A stretch of 64,000 nucleotides of DNA from Scleromatobacter humisilvae (GTDB lineage: Bacteria; Pseudomonadota; Gammaproteobacteria; Burkholderiales; Burkholderiaceae_C): contig NZ_JAJLJH010000001.1 in NCBI RefSeq assembly GCF_023231945.1, forward strand, positions 1,302,001 through 1,366,000, written 5' to 3'. Positions within the stretch are counted from its first letter, which is position 1. Every line of letters starts with the position of its first letter. The notes under the pieces are model-generated. The model worked only from the letters and a program-made list of their open reading frames with translations. It was not told the origin of the DNA and searched no databases. A program made the translations under genes and the position numbers. Shown one piece after another: positions 49,715 through 59,102 of the stretch.

Positions 49715-51067
49715 TCAGCGTGGAAATGCCGCCTCGTCATAGCGCCGCGCGACGTCCCGAAGGAGTCCCTGCAGCTGCATCTGGTCGAACCACCGTCCGC
49801 CCGCCATGACGCCTAGCGGACTGCGCAGCGCCGCCAGATCATCCAGAGGGTTGGCCGCGCTCAACACCAGATCGGCGCGGGCGCCCGGAGTCACGGTGCC
49901 GAAGGGCACCTTGCCAGGGAACGCTCGCGCCATCATCTCGCCCGGCGCGCGTGCCGCCGCCACGAGCACCTGTTGCCGCGACAGGCCGGCGGCGACCAGC
50001 CGGTCCATGTCGTCGTGCAGCGAGAAGCCCGGCGCCATTCCGGGGATCGCCGGCGCGTCGGTGCCGGTGATCAGCGGCACGCCAGCATCGCTCATCGCCT
50101 TGACGAAGCGGGAGAGGAACGCAAGGCGATCGTCGAGGCTGCCAGCCCGACTTGAATAGTCTTCCAGCTTCCAGGAAATTCGGTCCTGCGGCGAAACGTA
50201 ACGGGACTCGGGCGCGCGCAGGAAGGTATCCACCACCGCAGGCTTGCCCCATTGGCGGGCGATCGCCGCATAGGTGGCGAGGTCGGCGGTGACGAAGGCG
50301 CGACTGCGCTTGACGAGATCGACGACTGCGGGGATCTGCGCGTCGTCCGGCGCGGCGTTCGCGTCCTTGGAGGTATCGGTGTCGAAGACGGTGTAGAGGA
50401 ACTCCTCGGCGTGCGCGACCATCAGCTGCCCCGCGGCGAGCTGGCGCCGCAGGCCGACGCGCGTGATGCCGTGCCCAACGATGGGCAGACCCTGGAGGCG
50501 CGTCTCATCGACGAGGGCATCGAACGCGTCGGGTGAGAGATCGTTGTAGACCTTCATGAAGTCGTGGCCGTTCGTCTTGGCCAGGCGTACCGCCCAGCGC
50601 GCCTCGTCGGGCGTGGTAACGACGAAGCTGCCATAGCGCGCCGAGCCGTCGATGCGGAAGGCGGTATAGATGTGCGGCGACGCGATCTCGGTGCGGTTTG
50701 CCGCGGGCTTGGTGCGACCGACGAAGGCGTTCGACGCTTCGCCCATGTTGAGCACCGAGGTCACGCCGTTCGTCAGGTACACGGCCATGTCGGCGCGGGT
50801 GTCCGAGTGCGTATGCATGTCCGCGAGACCGGGGCACAGGTAGGCAGTACCCTGACCGTCGATGACTGTGGCGCCGGCGGGGATGGTGACGGCCTTCCCG
50901 ACGGCCTGGATCCGTCCTGCATCAACGAGGACGGTCTGATCGAGCAGGACGCCGTCGACCGCGAGAGGAACCACGTTCACGTGGACGAACGCGATTGGCG
51001 GGGCGGCCTGGGCGGTGCCGCAGAGCGCGGCAAGGCTGAGCGCAAGGGTGGCGATGGCGAAACGCAT
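49715..51067 (-). CDS. Exported metal-dependent amidohydrolase A
   Basis: A 450-residue amidohydrolase of the imidazolonepropionase/prolidase-like group, with a signal peptide ending GTAQAAPP. Metal-site motifs are PGLADMHTHSD (HxH), NGHDFMKVYN with a likely bridging Lys, GLPIVGHGI and HAEEFLYT for the next His residues, and ITGTDAPAIPGM for the final Asp. It probably hydrolyses a cyclic amide, dipeptide or lactone outside the cytoplasm. A second enzyme of this type lies at 59228-60454. The 266 nt upstream (51068-51333) show no gene or clear promoter. Confidence 0.85.
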   Translation of the reverse strand: MRFAIATLALSLAALCGTAQAAPPIAFVHVNVVPLAVDGVLLDQTVLVDAGRIQAVGKAVTIPAGATVIDGQGTAYLCPGLADMHTHSDTRADMAVYLTNGVTSVLNMGEASNAFVGRTKPAANRTEIASPHIYTAFRIDGSARYGSFVVTTPDEARWAVRLAKTNGHDFMKVYNDLSPDAFDALVDETRLQGLPIVGHGITRVGLRRQLAAGQLMVAHAEEFLYTVFDTDTSKDANAAPDDAQIPAVVDLVKRSRAFVTADLATYAAIARQWGKPAVVDTFLRAPESRYVSPQDRISWKLEDYSSRAGSLDDRLAFLSRFVKAMSDAGVPLITGTDAPAIPGMAPGFSLHDDMDRLVAAGLSRQQVLVAAARAPGEMMARAFPGKVPFGTVTPGARADLVLSAANPLDDLAALRSPLGVMAGGRWFDQMQLQGLLRDVARRYDEAAFPR

Positions 51068-51333
51068 GATCGAGGAGGCGTGGGTGGCGGGGCATGCCTT
51101 GAAGGCGCGAGCACGATGTTCGCCACGAGGAGCCGCGGATGCAACAACGCGGCGACGACGTGCGGGATCCAGGACTTGAAGTGCGGCCGCGAGGCCCGGT
51201 ATTGCCCGAAGCTCCAGGCCACCTTTTTGCCAGCAAATCAAGATTTCACAGCCTGGCCCGGCGACGCGGCCGATCCGGCGAGCAGGTCACCCCGAGGCCG
51301 CGTCCCTCGTCATGTTCTCGGCCGCCTGCATGA

Positions 51334-51969
51334 TCACTGCATCGGCGTCTGGGAGCCGGACCGCGCGGCACGCCGCATGGCCGCCGCCAGGTCGTGACCG
51401 CCATTGCTCTCCAGGCCGTTCAGTATCTCTTCGTAGACGTCGGGCCGTTCATTCTGGCCAAGCTTGAACTTCGCGTGAGTCGCGATGATCTTGGCGCGGA
51501 AGGCGATCACCGCACCCGCCAGACGTTCGTATCGCGGCCCCATGTCTTCGATGCGCCAGGCGTTCGGCCGCGCGCCTTCGACATGCGCAACGAGGCGTTC
51601 GAGCGCATGTCGAGTCGCCAGCGGCCTCGAATCGAATTGGACGTCCACCTCGAAGTGAACAGTTTCGTAGTTCCAGGTCGGTGCCTGGGTGCGGTCAGTC
51701 ATCCACGACGGCGACACGTAGCCGTTGACCCCCATGAAAGCGACAAGTGCTCGTGGAGATGCGCGCAGCAGATCGACTTGTGGGTTCACCTTCGCAAAGT
51801 GCCCGACAAGGCAAGCGCCACCGTCGTCCGACTGCTCCAGCAACAAAGGCAATGGAGTTGCCATGGGCAGGCCGGCTCCCGAGCTGACGACAAGCCCAAA
51901 GGGATGTTCCCCGACCAATCGCTCGATCTCCGTTGCGTCCTTTGGCTGGTAGGTGCGAGTGACGATCAT
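51334..51969 (-). CDS. PaiB-type FMN-binding transcriptional regulator
   Basis: A 211-residue protein of the PaiB family: FGLVVSSGAGLPMATPLPLL, GHFAKVNPQ, VAFMGVNGYVSPSWM, TWNYETVHFEVDV and KLGQNERPDVYEEILNGLE. The split-barrel fold binds FMN; PaiB proteins are described as negative regulators, although enzymatic roles are also possible. Its ATG overlaps the stop of the GST gene by 4 nt (ATGA), so it is translated with it. Confidence 0.87.
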   Translation of the reverse strand: MIVTRTYQPKDATEIERLVGEHPFGLVVSSGAGLPMATPLPLLLEQSDDGGACLVGHFAKVNPQVDLLRASPRALVAFMGVNGYVSPSWMTDRTQAPTWNYETVHFEVDVQFDSRPLATRHALERLVAHVEGARPNAWRIEDMGPRYERLAGAVIAFRAKIIATHAKFKLGQNERPDVYEEILNGLESNGGHDLAAAMRRAARSGSQTPMQ

Positions 51970-52607
51970 GCCAATTCGCCCGACGAGCGCGGGTCGATGG
52001 AATAGGGGTAGATCTCTGCCACGAAGCCGGGCGTTCGTTCGACTCGCTGGACCCATCTTTCAAAGTGCTTGAATGGAGCCAGTGAGATTCCTGCCTCATC
52101 TGCCCTGCTGGCATAGGCGTACAGGGAAATGTCCGCGACCGTGTAATGTTGCCCGCAGATGAATGGCTTCGATGAGAATTCTTCGTCGAGGATTTGCAGG
52201 GCCTTGATGGCGGTGGCCATCTTCGATCTCACAAGATCGGCGGGGCGGCTATCCAGCTTCGACGTCATCGTCCAGTAGCGCAGCGAACCGATCGTGTTTT
52301 GCACGTAGTCCTGCTCGAAGGACAACCATTGGTTGACCTTCGCCCTCTCGAAGGGATCACTCGGCATGAAATCGGTCCCCTCTGCCAGGAAGGTCAGGAT
52401 CGCGTTGGATTCAGCGAGCACGCGACCGTCCTCCAATCGAATGGCAGGGACTGCGCCCGTGGGATTGATTCGCCGGTATTCGGGTGACTGGCCCTCACCC
52501 GAGAAGATGCTCACGTATTTGGTGTCATGTGGAATGCGCAGCTGGCTCTGAAGAAGACGCACCTTGAATGCATTTTGAGATGGCAGATAGTCGTAGAACG
52601 TCAGCAT
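51966..52607 (-). CDS. Glutathione S-transferase family protein
   Basis: A 213-residue cytosolic GST. The N-terminal thioredoxin-like domain (1-80) has YLPSQNAFKVRLL with candidate catalytic Ser10, NPTGAVPAI (cis-Pro) and AESNAIL for glutathione gamma-Glu binding. The all-helical C-terminal domain has QILDEEFSSKPFICGQHYTV followed by ADISLYAYASRA. It is probably a detoxification enzyme or beta-etherase-like protein. It is coupled to the PaiB gene and convergent with nothing on its 5' side; an MFS drug-efflux gene lies 168 nt upstream in the same direction. Confidence 0.87.
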   Translation of the reverse strand: MLTFYDYLPSQNAFKVRLLQSQLRIPHDTKYVSIFSGEGQSPEYRRINPTGAVPAIRLEDGRVLAESNAILTFLAEGTDFMPSDPFERAKVNQWLSFEQDYVQNTIGSLRYWTMTSKLDSRPADLVRSKMATAIKALQILDEEFSSKPFICGQHYTVADISLYAYASRADEAGISLAPFKHFERWVQRVERTPGFVAEIYPYSIDPRSSGELA

Positions 52608-52775
52608 CTTCGTATTCGGAGTTGGGAAAGCGGCATGCTGCCGCGGCGAGCGCACTGGCGCTCGCTGTATCCGGACATGGAATTCTTCGCGTGACGATCC
52701 CATGGATTCGCCAGCGTCCGATTGGGCGTGGCCCTCACACGCACAAGGTCAGCGGCAAACTGCCTGCCGGCCTCG

Positions 52776-54194
52776 TCAGGAAGTCGGCTCCCCGCTGGCA
52801 CGCGAAGGTTGCGCATTGCCTGTCAGCATCACGGCTAGGGTGAACGACGCGGCGATCGCCGCAAGGCTGCCAGGCAGCGCCGCGGCCCATCCGCCCGCGC
52901 CGTGCATCACGATGCCGACGACCGCGACACCGAGCAGCCCTCCGACCTGGCGATTTGCGTTTAGAACGGCCGCCGCCGCGTTCGTGTGGCGGGCGTCGGA
53001 GACCGTCATCACGCGTGTCGTCATCGCCGGGATCGCAACGGCGGCGCCCAGGTTGGCGAGCGCGACGAACACATCGGTACGCCATGCCGGCACCCCGTGC
53101 TGCGCCCACGCCGACAGCGCGGCCGCGAATGCCGAGATCGCCGCCAGGGCCAGGCCCGCGCGCAGGGGCAACGCCGTCCCATGGCGCGGGAGCAGACGCG
53201 CGGCCAGCAGGTTGCCCAGCGTGAACATGAGCATCAGCGGCACGAGACTCAGGCCCGTGCGCAGCGGCGACGCATGCCGCGCCTGCGCGTTGTAGAGACT
53301 CATCAGGAACAGCGCGCCGTACACGGCGAAGTTGATCAGCAACCCGATTGCGTTGATGCGACGAAAGGCCGCGTCGGCCAGCAACGGCCGCGGCAGCACG
53401 GGGTGCTCAGCGCTGCGCTGGATGCGAGCAAAGCCGATGATGGCCAGCACGCCGAGTGCGCTCGCGATCAGCACCGGCCCGTTCCACGCCGTGCCCGGCC
53501 CTTCGATCAGCAAGAACGCCAGCGCGCCGAGCGTGAGCACGCCGAAGGCATGTCCGCCCACGTGCAGGGGCTGCGGCACGCGCGGCGTGTCGACGAGGTG
53601 GCGCGGAGCGAGCCACAGGCCAACCAGGCCGATCGGGACGTTGAGCCAGAAAATTGAGCGCCAGCCGAAGGCGCCGATAAGGAGGCCGCCGACCAGCGGG
53701 CCGGAGGCGGCCGAAAACGACACGATCGCCGACCACAGCCCCATCATGCGGGACCGATGGCGATCCTCCGGATACGCCGCAGCGATCAGCGCCAGCGAGC
53801 TCGGGACGAACAACGCCGCGCTGGCGCCCTGCAGGGCCCGGGCGGCGATCAGCGTGGGCCCGTCGGGCGCGACGCCGCACGCGAGAGAGGTCGCCGCGAA
53901 CAACATCAATCCGACCGAGTAGGCCCGGCGCGCGCCATAGCGGGTGGCGAGCGCCCCCCCGGCCAGCAGCAAGGCGGCGAAGCTCAGGGTGTAGCCGTCC
54001 ACGATCCAGACCTGACCGGCAAGCGTGAGGCCCAGGTCGTGGCGGATGTCGTCCAGCCCGACGTTGACCACGGTGACGTCGAGCATCGCCATCACGAAGC
54101 CGAAGGCGACGGTCACGAGCGGCCACGCGTCGGAACGCGCCGGCACGGTCGAGGGGCTGGAAGCAGTTGCGCAAGAGGCTGTCATGCAGGCCAT
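52776..54194 (-). CDS. MFS drug efflux transporter, EmrB/QacA (DHA2) type
   Basis: A 472-residue transporter with about 14 hydrophobic helices. It carries MAMLDVTVVNVGLDDI (the DHA2 D-T/V-x-x-VN motif in helix 1), WIVDGYTLSFAALLLAGGAL and GWRSIFWLNVPIGLVGL. It likely exports hydrophobic drugs or toxins by proton antiport. ATG at 54185 is an alternative start. A LysR gene is divergent 171 nt upstream and is the probable regulator. Confidence 0.86.
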   Translation of the reverse strand: MACMTASCATASSPSTVPARSDAWPLVTVAFGFVMAMLDVTVVNVGLDDIRHDLGLTLAGQVWIVDGYTLSFAALLLAGGALATRYGARRAYSVGLMLFAATSLACGVAPDGPTLIAARALQGASAALFVPSSLALIAAAYPEDRHRSRMMGLWSAIVSFSAASGPLVGGLLIGAFGWRSIFWLNVPIGLVGLWLAPRHLVDTPRVPQPLHVGGHAFGVLTLGALAFLLIEGPGTAWNGPVLIASALGVLAIIGFARIQRSAEHPVLPRPLLADAAFRRINAIGLLINFAVYGALFLMSLYNAQARHASPLRTGLSLVPLMLMFTLGNLLAARLLPRHGTALPLRAGLALAAISAFAAALSAWAQHGVPAWRTDVFVALANLGAAVAIPAMTTRVMTVSDARHTNAAAAVLNANRQVGGLLGVAVVGIVMHGAGGWAAALPGSLAAIAASFTLAVMLTGNAQPSRASGEPTS

Positions 54195-54365
54195 GCTATG
54201 GATCGCATGGCGCAGCGCCTAGTCGTGCGGATGCATCGCAGGGATGCAGGCTTGCATCGCAGCGACCCGACGCACGCTGCGGTCACCCGCAAGCGCAGGG
54301 CATGCCGCATCGACGCATCTGATAGCGTCGCCGCACGAACCAGCCACACTGCCGAGACGATCACC

Positions 54366-55238
54366 ATGGATTGGGACAACGCGCGCGTCTTTCTCGCCAT
54401 CTACCGACGCGGCACGCTGCGCGGCGCCGCTGCCGAGTTGCAGATCGACCAGGCGACGGCCGGCCGACGGCTGGCGGCGCTGGAGTCGGCGCTGGAGGCG
54501 CGGCTGTTCCTGCGCACTCCCAAGCGCTACCTGCCGACGCCGGCCGGTGAACTGGCGCTGCACGCGGCCGAGCAGATGGAGGCGGGTGCGCTCGCGCTGC
54601 AGCGGCAGATGCAGGGCGTGGACGAGCGGCCGGAAGGCCTGGTATCGCTCGCCTGCACCGACACCATCGCGACCGTGTTCCTGATGCCCGCGCTCGCGGC
54701 GCTGCGGCGGCGCCACCCCGGCGTCGTCGTGCGTCTGATCGCTTCCACGCAGCTCAGCAACCTGACTCGCCGGGAGGCCGATCTCGCCGTGCGCTCGGTG
54801 CGGCCCGAGGCGCCGGACCTGATCGCGCGCCATCTTGGCCAGCGTGCCGTCGGGCTGTACGCCTCGGCCGACTACCTGGCGCGACGCAGCCTGCCCGAGC
54901 CCGGTAACGGCCTGGCCGGGCACGACATCGTGGTCTACGACCGCGGGATCCGCGGCGCCTCGCGCGAGCAGCTATGCCAGGAACCCACGCATGCGGCGAG
55001 CGCGGTGCTCGAGGTCAACAGCGGCATGATGCTGGGCCACGCCGTCGCCGCGGGCCTGGGCATCGGCGAGTTGCCGACCCACCTCGCGGCACTGTTTCCG
55101 TCGCTGAGACGCATCTGGCCGGATCGCGCCGAGCCTTACGACATGTGGCTCGTGCTGCACGGCGACCTCCATCGCACGGCGCGGGTTCGTGCGGTCGCCG
55201 ACGCGGTGGTGGAGGCTTTTGCGATGCCCACAGGTTGA
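54366..55238 (+). CDS. LysR-family transcriptional regulator (short-inducer-domain type)
   Basis: A 290-residue regulator. The HTH (about 3-60) reads WDNARVFLAIYRRGTLRGAA, then DQATAGRRLAALESALEARL. The substrate domain begins GLVSLACTDTIATVFLMPAL. It is transcribed divergently from the DHA2 efflux gene, a classic LysR/target arrangement. The inducer is unknown, and no clear T-N11-A box was assigned. Confidence 0.88.
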   Translation: MDWDNARVFLAIYRRGTLRGAAAELQIDQATAGRRLAALESALEARLFLRTPKRYLPTPAGELALHAAEQMEAGALALQRQMQGVDERPEGLVSLACTDTIATVFLMPALAALRRRHPGVVVRLIASTQLSNLTRREADLAVRSVRPEAPDLIARHLGQRAVGLYASADYLARRSLPEPGNGLAGHDIVVYDRGIRGASREQLCQEPTHAASAVLEVNSGMMLGHAVAAGLGIGELPTHLAALFPSLRRIWPDRAEPYDMWLVLHGDLHRTARVRAVADAVVEAFAMPTG

Positions 55239-55332
55239 GCCGCCCGCATGCGTCATCTGCGCGAGCGCGCGGAGATCGGCCATCCGGGCGACGTGCGACG
55301 CGATGCATCGCGCCGTCTGCGAACCGCGAAGA

Positions 55333-56271
55333 TCACGCGCTCGCTGGCATCGCATCGCTTTGCGGCTGGGCAAGCATCGCCGGAATCTCCGATACCAGCG
55401 CGTCGATGGCCAGGCGCGTCTTCGACGCCAGACGAATGGTTTGCGGCCACACCGCATGGATTTCGGTGGCCACGACGCGCTCGCTGTCCATGACCAGCAT
55501 GAGCTCGCCCGCAGCGACATGCTTCGCGATCAACCAGCATGGCAGCCAGGCGAGTCCCGCGCCGGCAACGGCGGCATCGGCTATCGCCTGCATGTCGTCG
55601 AAGCGCAGTTGGCCCGCCATGTGCGATTCGTGAACGCTGCCGTCGTGCTCCCTGACGCGCCACGGCGGAGCCGACCCGCCTCGTCCGTAGACGACGCTGG
55701 TGTGGCTGGCCAGCTCCGCGGTGCTGGTCGGCTGTCCGTTCCTTTCAAGGTATGCGGGTGACGCGCAGATCGCCATCCGCTGGATTCCAAGGCGCCGGGC
55801 CACCAGGTTCAGGCTGTCAGGCAGCACGCCGACTCGCACAGCCATGTCGAAACTTTCCCCGATCAGGTCCGCCACGCGATCCGTGAAGGAAATCTCGATC
55901 TCCAAACGCGGATGCTCGCGAGCCAGGCCTCGCAGGATGGGCGCCACGCAATACCGGCCGAACAGGACCGGCACGCTGACCCGCAATCGTCCGGTGGGTT
56001 CGCGGCGCCCGTTGTCGATCGCGTCCTCTGCGGCGTCCAGTTCCGCGAGCGCCCGCACGCACCGCTCGTAGTAAAGCTGCCCGTCGTCGGTCAAACTCTG
56101 TCGACGCGTGGTGCGATGGAACAGGCGAACGCCCAGGCGCTGCTCCAGCCGCGCAATGGTCTTGCCCACCGCGGACCGGGTCACGCACAGGCGAACCGCC
56201 GCATCCGCGAAGCTGCCGGCCTCGACGACTTCGACAAAGGCCGAGACGCCGTTGAGTCGTTCGCTGATCAC
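55333..56271 (-). CDS. LysR-family transcriptional regulator
   Basis: A 312-residue LysR protein: MISERLNGVSAFVEVVEAGS, the HTH RLCVTRSAVGKTIARLEQRL and GVRLFHRTTRRQSLT. The substrate domain starts TGRLRVSVPVLFGRYCVAPIL. GTG at 56271 is chosen over the TTG at 56295 because GGGA lies a suitable distance upstream and the family usually starts just before the first helix. It is divergent from the MDR dehydrogenase gene at 56424 and probably regulates it. Confidence 0.87.
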   Translation of the reverse strand: MISERLNGVSAFVEVVEAGSFADAAVRLCVTRSAVGKTIARLEQRLGVRLFHRTTRRQSLTDDGQLYYERCVRALAELDAAEDAIDNGRREPTGRLRVSVPVLFGRYCVAPILRGLAREHPRLEIEISFTDRVADLIGESFDMAVRVGVLPDSLNLVARRLGIQRMAICASPAYLERNGQPTSTAELASHTSVVYGRGGSAPPWRVREHDGSVHESHMAGQLRFDDMQAIADAAVAGAGLAWLPCWLIAKHVAAGELMLVMDSERVVATEIHAVWPQTIRLASKTRLAIDALVSEIPAMLAQPQSDAMPASA

Positions 56272-56423
56272 GAATTGGTTCCCGAAACGCGACAACGCTG
56301 CGAAGAAGAATCGCCACTGCGGATGGGTCGGCGCCTATATCTTAGGTGCCATGGCCAACCCATGCTGCATGCCGTGCATGACCTGGCTTGGGAGCCAAAG
56401 ATCGACTCACCCCTGGAACCTCC

Positions 56424-57440
56424 ATGCAAGCCTATCGACTTCTCTGCGGCGCCGGCATTGCCGGTCTCGAACGCTTCGACGCCCCGACGCCCCAGCCGGG
56501 CCCTCACGACGTGTTGGTGCGCATCCGCGCCGTCTCGCTGAATTACCGCGACCTGATGTTCGCTCATGGCAACTACGCTGTCGTGTCCGATCGCCCGGTG
56601 ATCCCGCTGACCGATGGCGCTGGCGAAGTGATCGCGGTCGGCGACCGCGTGACCCGATTCAAGCCCGGCGACCGCGTCGTGAACACCTATTTCCCCCACT
56701 GGATCGACGGCGACCCGACCCCCGAGAAGATCGCGGTGACCCTCGGCGCGCACACCGATGGCGTCCTCGCCGAGTTCTTCCTCACGGACGAGCGGGTGCT
56801 CGCGACGATCCCGGCTCACCTCGACTACACGGAGGCAGCCACGCTGGCCTGCGCCGGCATCACCGCCTGGAACGCGCTGTTCGCCGACGGCGGCCTGCAA
56901 CCCGGCGCCAGCGTGCTGCTCCTGGGCACCGGCGGCGTGTCGATCTGGGCGTTGCAGATCGCCAAAGCTGCAGGGCTGCGTGCGATCGTCACATCGTCGA
57001 GCGATGCGAAGCTCGAGCGCGCCCGGGCGCTGGGCGCCGACGCGACGATCAACTACCGCACGAACCCGGAGTGGCAGGACGAGGTGCGGCGACTGACGGC
57101 TGGCCGTGGCGTCGACCTGGTCGTCGAGGTCGGCGGCGAAGGCACCTTGCCCCGCTCGCTGGCTGCGGTACGCATGGGAGGCACCGTGTCGGTCATTGGC
57201 GGCGTCAGCGGCTTCGGCGATGTCGAGATCGGTCCGATCGGGCTGATCACCGGGGTGCAGCACCTGAGCGGCATCCACGTCGGTAGCCGCACGATGCTTC
57301 AAGACCTGAACTGCCTGGTCGAGGCCGCCCACATCCACCCGGTCATCGACCGGGTATTCGATTTCGAGCAGGCGGCGCAGGCCTACGCACACTTGGAAGC
57401 AGGTCAGCATTTCGGCAAGGTCGTCATCCACGTCTCGTAG
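56424..57440 (+). CDS. Zinc-independent MDR alcohol dehydrogenase / quinone-reductase-like oxidoreductase
   Basis: A 338-residue medium-chain dehydrogenase/reductase. The N-terminal GroES-like domain has VRIRAVSLNYRDLMFAHGNY and GAGEVIAVGDRVTRFKPGDRV. The nucleotide-binding domain has LLLGTGGVSIWALQIAKAAG. The structural-zinc cysteine cluster and catalytic Cys are absent, so it is probably an NADPH enone or quinone reductase. The start is the ATG at 56424. A divergent LysR lies upstream. An ECF41-type promoter at 57515-57541 fires antisense into its 3' end. Confidence 0.87.
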   Translation: MQAYRLLCGAGIAGLERFDAPTPQPGPHDVLVRIRAVSLNYRDLMFAHGNYAVVSDRPVIPLTDGAGEVIAVGDRVTRFKPGDRVVNTYFPHWIDGDPTPEKIAVTLGAHTDGVLAEFFLTDERVLATIPAHLDYTEAATLACAGITAWNALFADGGLQPGASVLLLGTGGVSIWALQIAKAAGLRAIVTSSSDAKLERARALGADATINYRTNPEWQDEVRRLTAGRGVDLVVEVGGEGTLPRSLAAVRMGGTVSVIGGVSGFGDVEIGPIGLITGVQHLSGIHVGSRTMLQDLNCLVEAAHIHPVIDRVFDFEQAAQAYAHLEAGQHFGKVVIHVS

Positions 57441-57479
57441 TCCGGACCCGGGCAAGGATGCCGGCCCGCAGGCAGGATC

Positions 57480-57506
57480 TGTCACATCGGCTGTCGTTCG
57501 TTCGTC
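57480..57506 (+). promoter_or_regulatory. ECF41-type promoter, sigma gene 2
   Basis: TGTCACA (57480-57486), a 16-nt spacer and CGTC (57503-57506) lie 34 nt before the second ECF sigma gene. The match to the ECF41 consensus is exact and identical to that at sigma gene 1. Confidence 0.8.
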
Positions 57507-57514
57507 AAGGTCAT

Positions 57515-57541
57515 GACGCAACACGAAAGCGCGATGTGACA
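57515..57541 (-). promoter_or_regulatory. Leftward ECF41-type promoter, divergent to the previous one
   Basis: Read on the minus strand, TGTCACA (57541-57535), 16 nt and CGTC (57518-57515) are again a perfect match. Its -35 overlaps the sigma start codon. A transcript would run antisense into the 3' end of the MDR dehydrogenase gene. Confidence 0.65.
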
Positions 57542-58443
57542 TGACCATGGACAACTTCCTGCTCGAGCAGTTCGAGGCGAATCGAGCTCGCCTGACCTCG
57601 GTGGCCCGCAGGATCCTCGGATCGCGCGGCGAAGCGGAGGATGCGGTACAGGACCTCTGGCTTCGATTGAACCGGGTCGACAACGCTCGTATCGAGAACA
57701 TCGGCGGCTGGCTGACCACCGTGGTTGGACGCCTCTGCCTCGACGCCTTGCGGGCCCGCAGGGCGCGCCAGGAAGATTCGATCGAGCGCCTCGAGGCCGA
57801 GTCCGGCGGGGCAGGCCCCGTGTTCGCCGCAACGGGCGCCGACCCCGCCGACGAGATTGCGATGGCCGACTCGGTTGGCCTGGCGATGCAGGCGGTGCTG
57901 GAGAGACTGGTGCCGGCCGAGCGGGTCGCGTTCGTGCTGCACGACCTGTTCGCCGTGCCTTTCGAGGACATCGCGCGGATCATCGGCCGTTCGCAGGAGG
58001 CGACCCGCCAGCTGGCCAGCCGCGCGCGCCGCCGCGTGCAAGGTGCTCGAGCCGACGGCGGAGTCGATCGCGCACGCCGGCGCGAGATCGTCGATGCCTT
58101 CCTCGCCGCTTCGCGCGGCGGCGATTTCGCGGCACTGCTGACGCTGCTCGACCCTGAAGTCGTGCTGACGGCAGACCCGGAGGCTGTCCGGCTCGGCGGC
58201 CAAGCGCGGGCGCGCGGCGCGCCACGCGTCGCCCAGTTGTTCAGCGGCAAGGCACAGGCCGCCAGACCGGCCATGGTGGACGGTGCGGTCGATATCGCCG
58301 TGGCTCCTGGCGGCAGGCTGCTCCTCGTGCTTCGGCTGGAGATGGCAGACGGCCGGATTGCCGCCATTCATGCGGTGGCCGAGCCCGCCGCCTTGCTGGC
58401 CTGCGACGTGGTGCTCCTCGATGACCAGCCAGGCGCGAGGTGA
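57541..58443 (+). CDS. ECF sigma factor with C-terminal SnoaL-like domain (ECF41/ECF56-related)
   Basis: A 300-residue sigma factor: region 2 RRILGSRGEAEDAVQDLWLR, region 4 ERLVPAERVAFVLHDLFAVP and QEATRQLASRARRRVQ, then a SnoaL-like domain (REIVDAFLAASRGGDFAALL, RIAAIHAV). Unlike the first sigma factor it lacks WLPEPL and ends without NPDKL, so it belongs to a related group. Its upstream promoter is nevertheless identical to that of the ECF41 gene. A CMD gene lies 76 nt downstream in the opposite direction. Confidence 0.88.
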   Translation: MTMDNFLLEQFEANRARLTSVARRILGSRGEAEDAVQDLWLRLNRVDNARIENIGGWLTTVVGRLCLDALRARRARQEDSIERLEAESGGAGPVFAATGADPADEIAMADSVGLAMQAVLERLVPAERVAFVLHDLFAVPFEDIARIIGRSQEATRQLASRARRRVQGARADGGVDRARRREIVDAFLAASRGGDFAALLTLLDPEVVLTADPEAVRLGGQARARGAPRVAQLFSGKAQAARPAMVDGAVDIAVAPGGRLLLVLRLEMADGRIAAIHAVAEPAALLACDVVLLDDQPGAR

Positions 58444-58519
58444 TCCGGCGTGGAGCTCCTGTGCGGGTGCCAGCACGGACGAGGCCGTGCTGGCGGTGGA
58501 TGGCCCGGATGTCGCCAGG

Positions 58520-58984
58520 TCAGGCGGCCTGGACCCATTCCGGCTGGGTTTGCCGGGTGCACACGTTGACACGAGTGAACATGTTCATCGCAGCGACGAA
58601 CAGCACCAATCCGGCGAGGGGCTTCTCGTCGTAATGGCGCTTGAGCTCACGCCACAACGCGTCCGGAACCGAGTCGTATCGGTTGGCCAACGTCGTTGCT
58701 GCCTCGCACAGTTCGAGGGCAGCACGTTCGGACTCGCTGAAGCATGACGCCGCGCGCCAAGTGGCCACTGAATCGAGGCGCGCGCGAGCCGCCTCGCCGG
58801 GCTCCGCGCTGCCCAGCGACTGCCCGATGCACAACTCGCAGTTGTTCATCTGGCCCGTGCGCAAGCCGACCAGGTCCAAGGTCGACTTTGGGACTCCGCT
58901 GCTGAAGACGGTCGAAATCAGCGATCTGATGGCCGCATTCGCGCCTTCGAGCACCAATGCGGGATTCTTCATTCTTGGTTCCAT
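58520..58984 (-). CDS. CMD / AhpD-like protein with CxxC
   Basis: A 154-residue CMD-family protein: LVGLRTGQMNNCELCIGQSL (CxxC), AALELCEAATTLANRYDSVP and FVAAMNMFTRVNVCTRQ. It is a likely alkylhydroperoxidase-type protein and the presumed partner target of the second ECF sigma factor, with which it converges. A near-consensus ECF promoter lies about 120 nt upstream (59103-59129, minus). ATG at 58972 is an alternative start with a similar ribosome-binding context. Confidence 0.85.
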   Translation of the reverse strand: MEPRMKNPALVLEGANAAIRSLISTVFSSGVPKSTLDLVGLRTGQMNNCELCIGQSLGSAEPGEAARARLDSVATWRAASCFSESERAALELCEAATTLANRYDSVPDALWRELKRHYDEKPLAGLVLFVAAMNMFTRVNVCTRQTQPEWVQAA

Positions 58985-59102
58985 GTGTGTTTTCCAAAAG
59001 TTCATGACATCGGCGAAGGTCGGCAGTCTCCCGGAGATCTTCGCCTGCGATGAACGTCTCTCGCCACCCGGCGGGCCGGGTGGCGAGGGACGTCCTGGGC
59101 AT

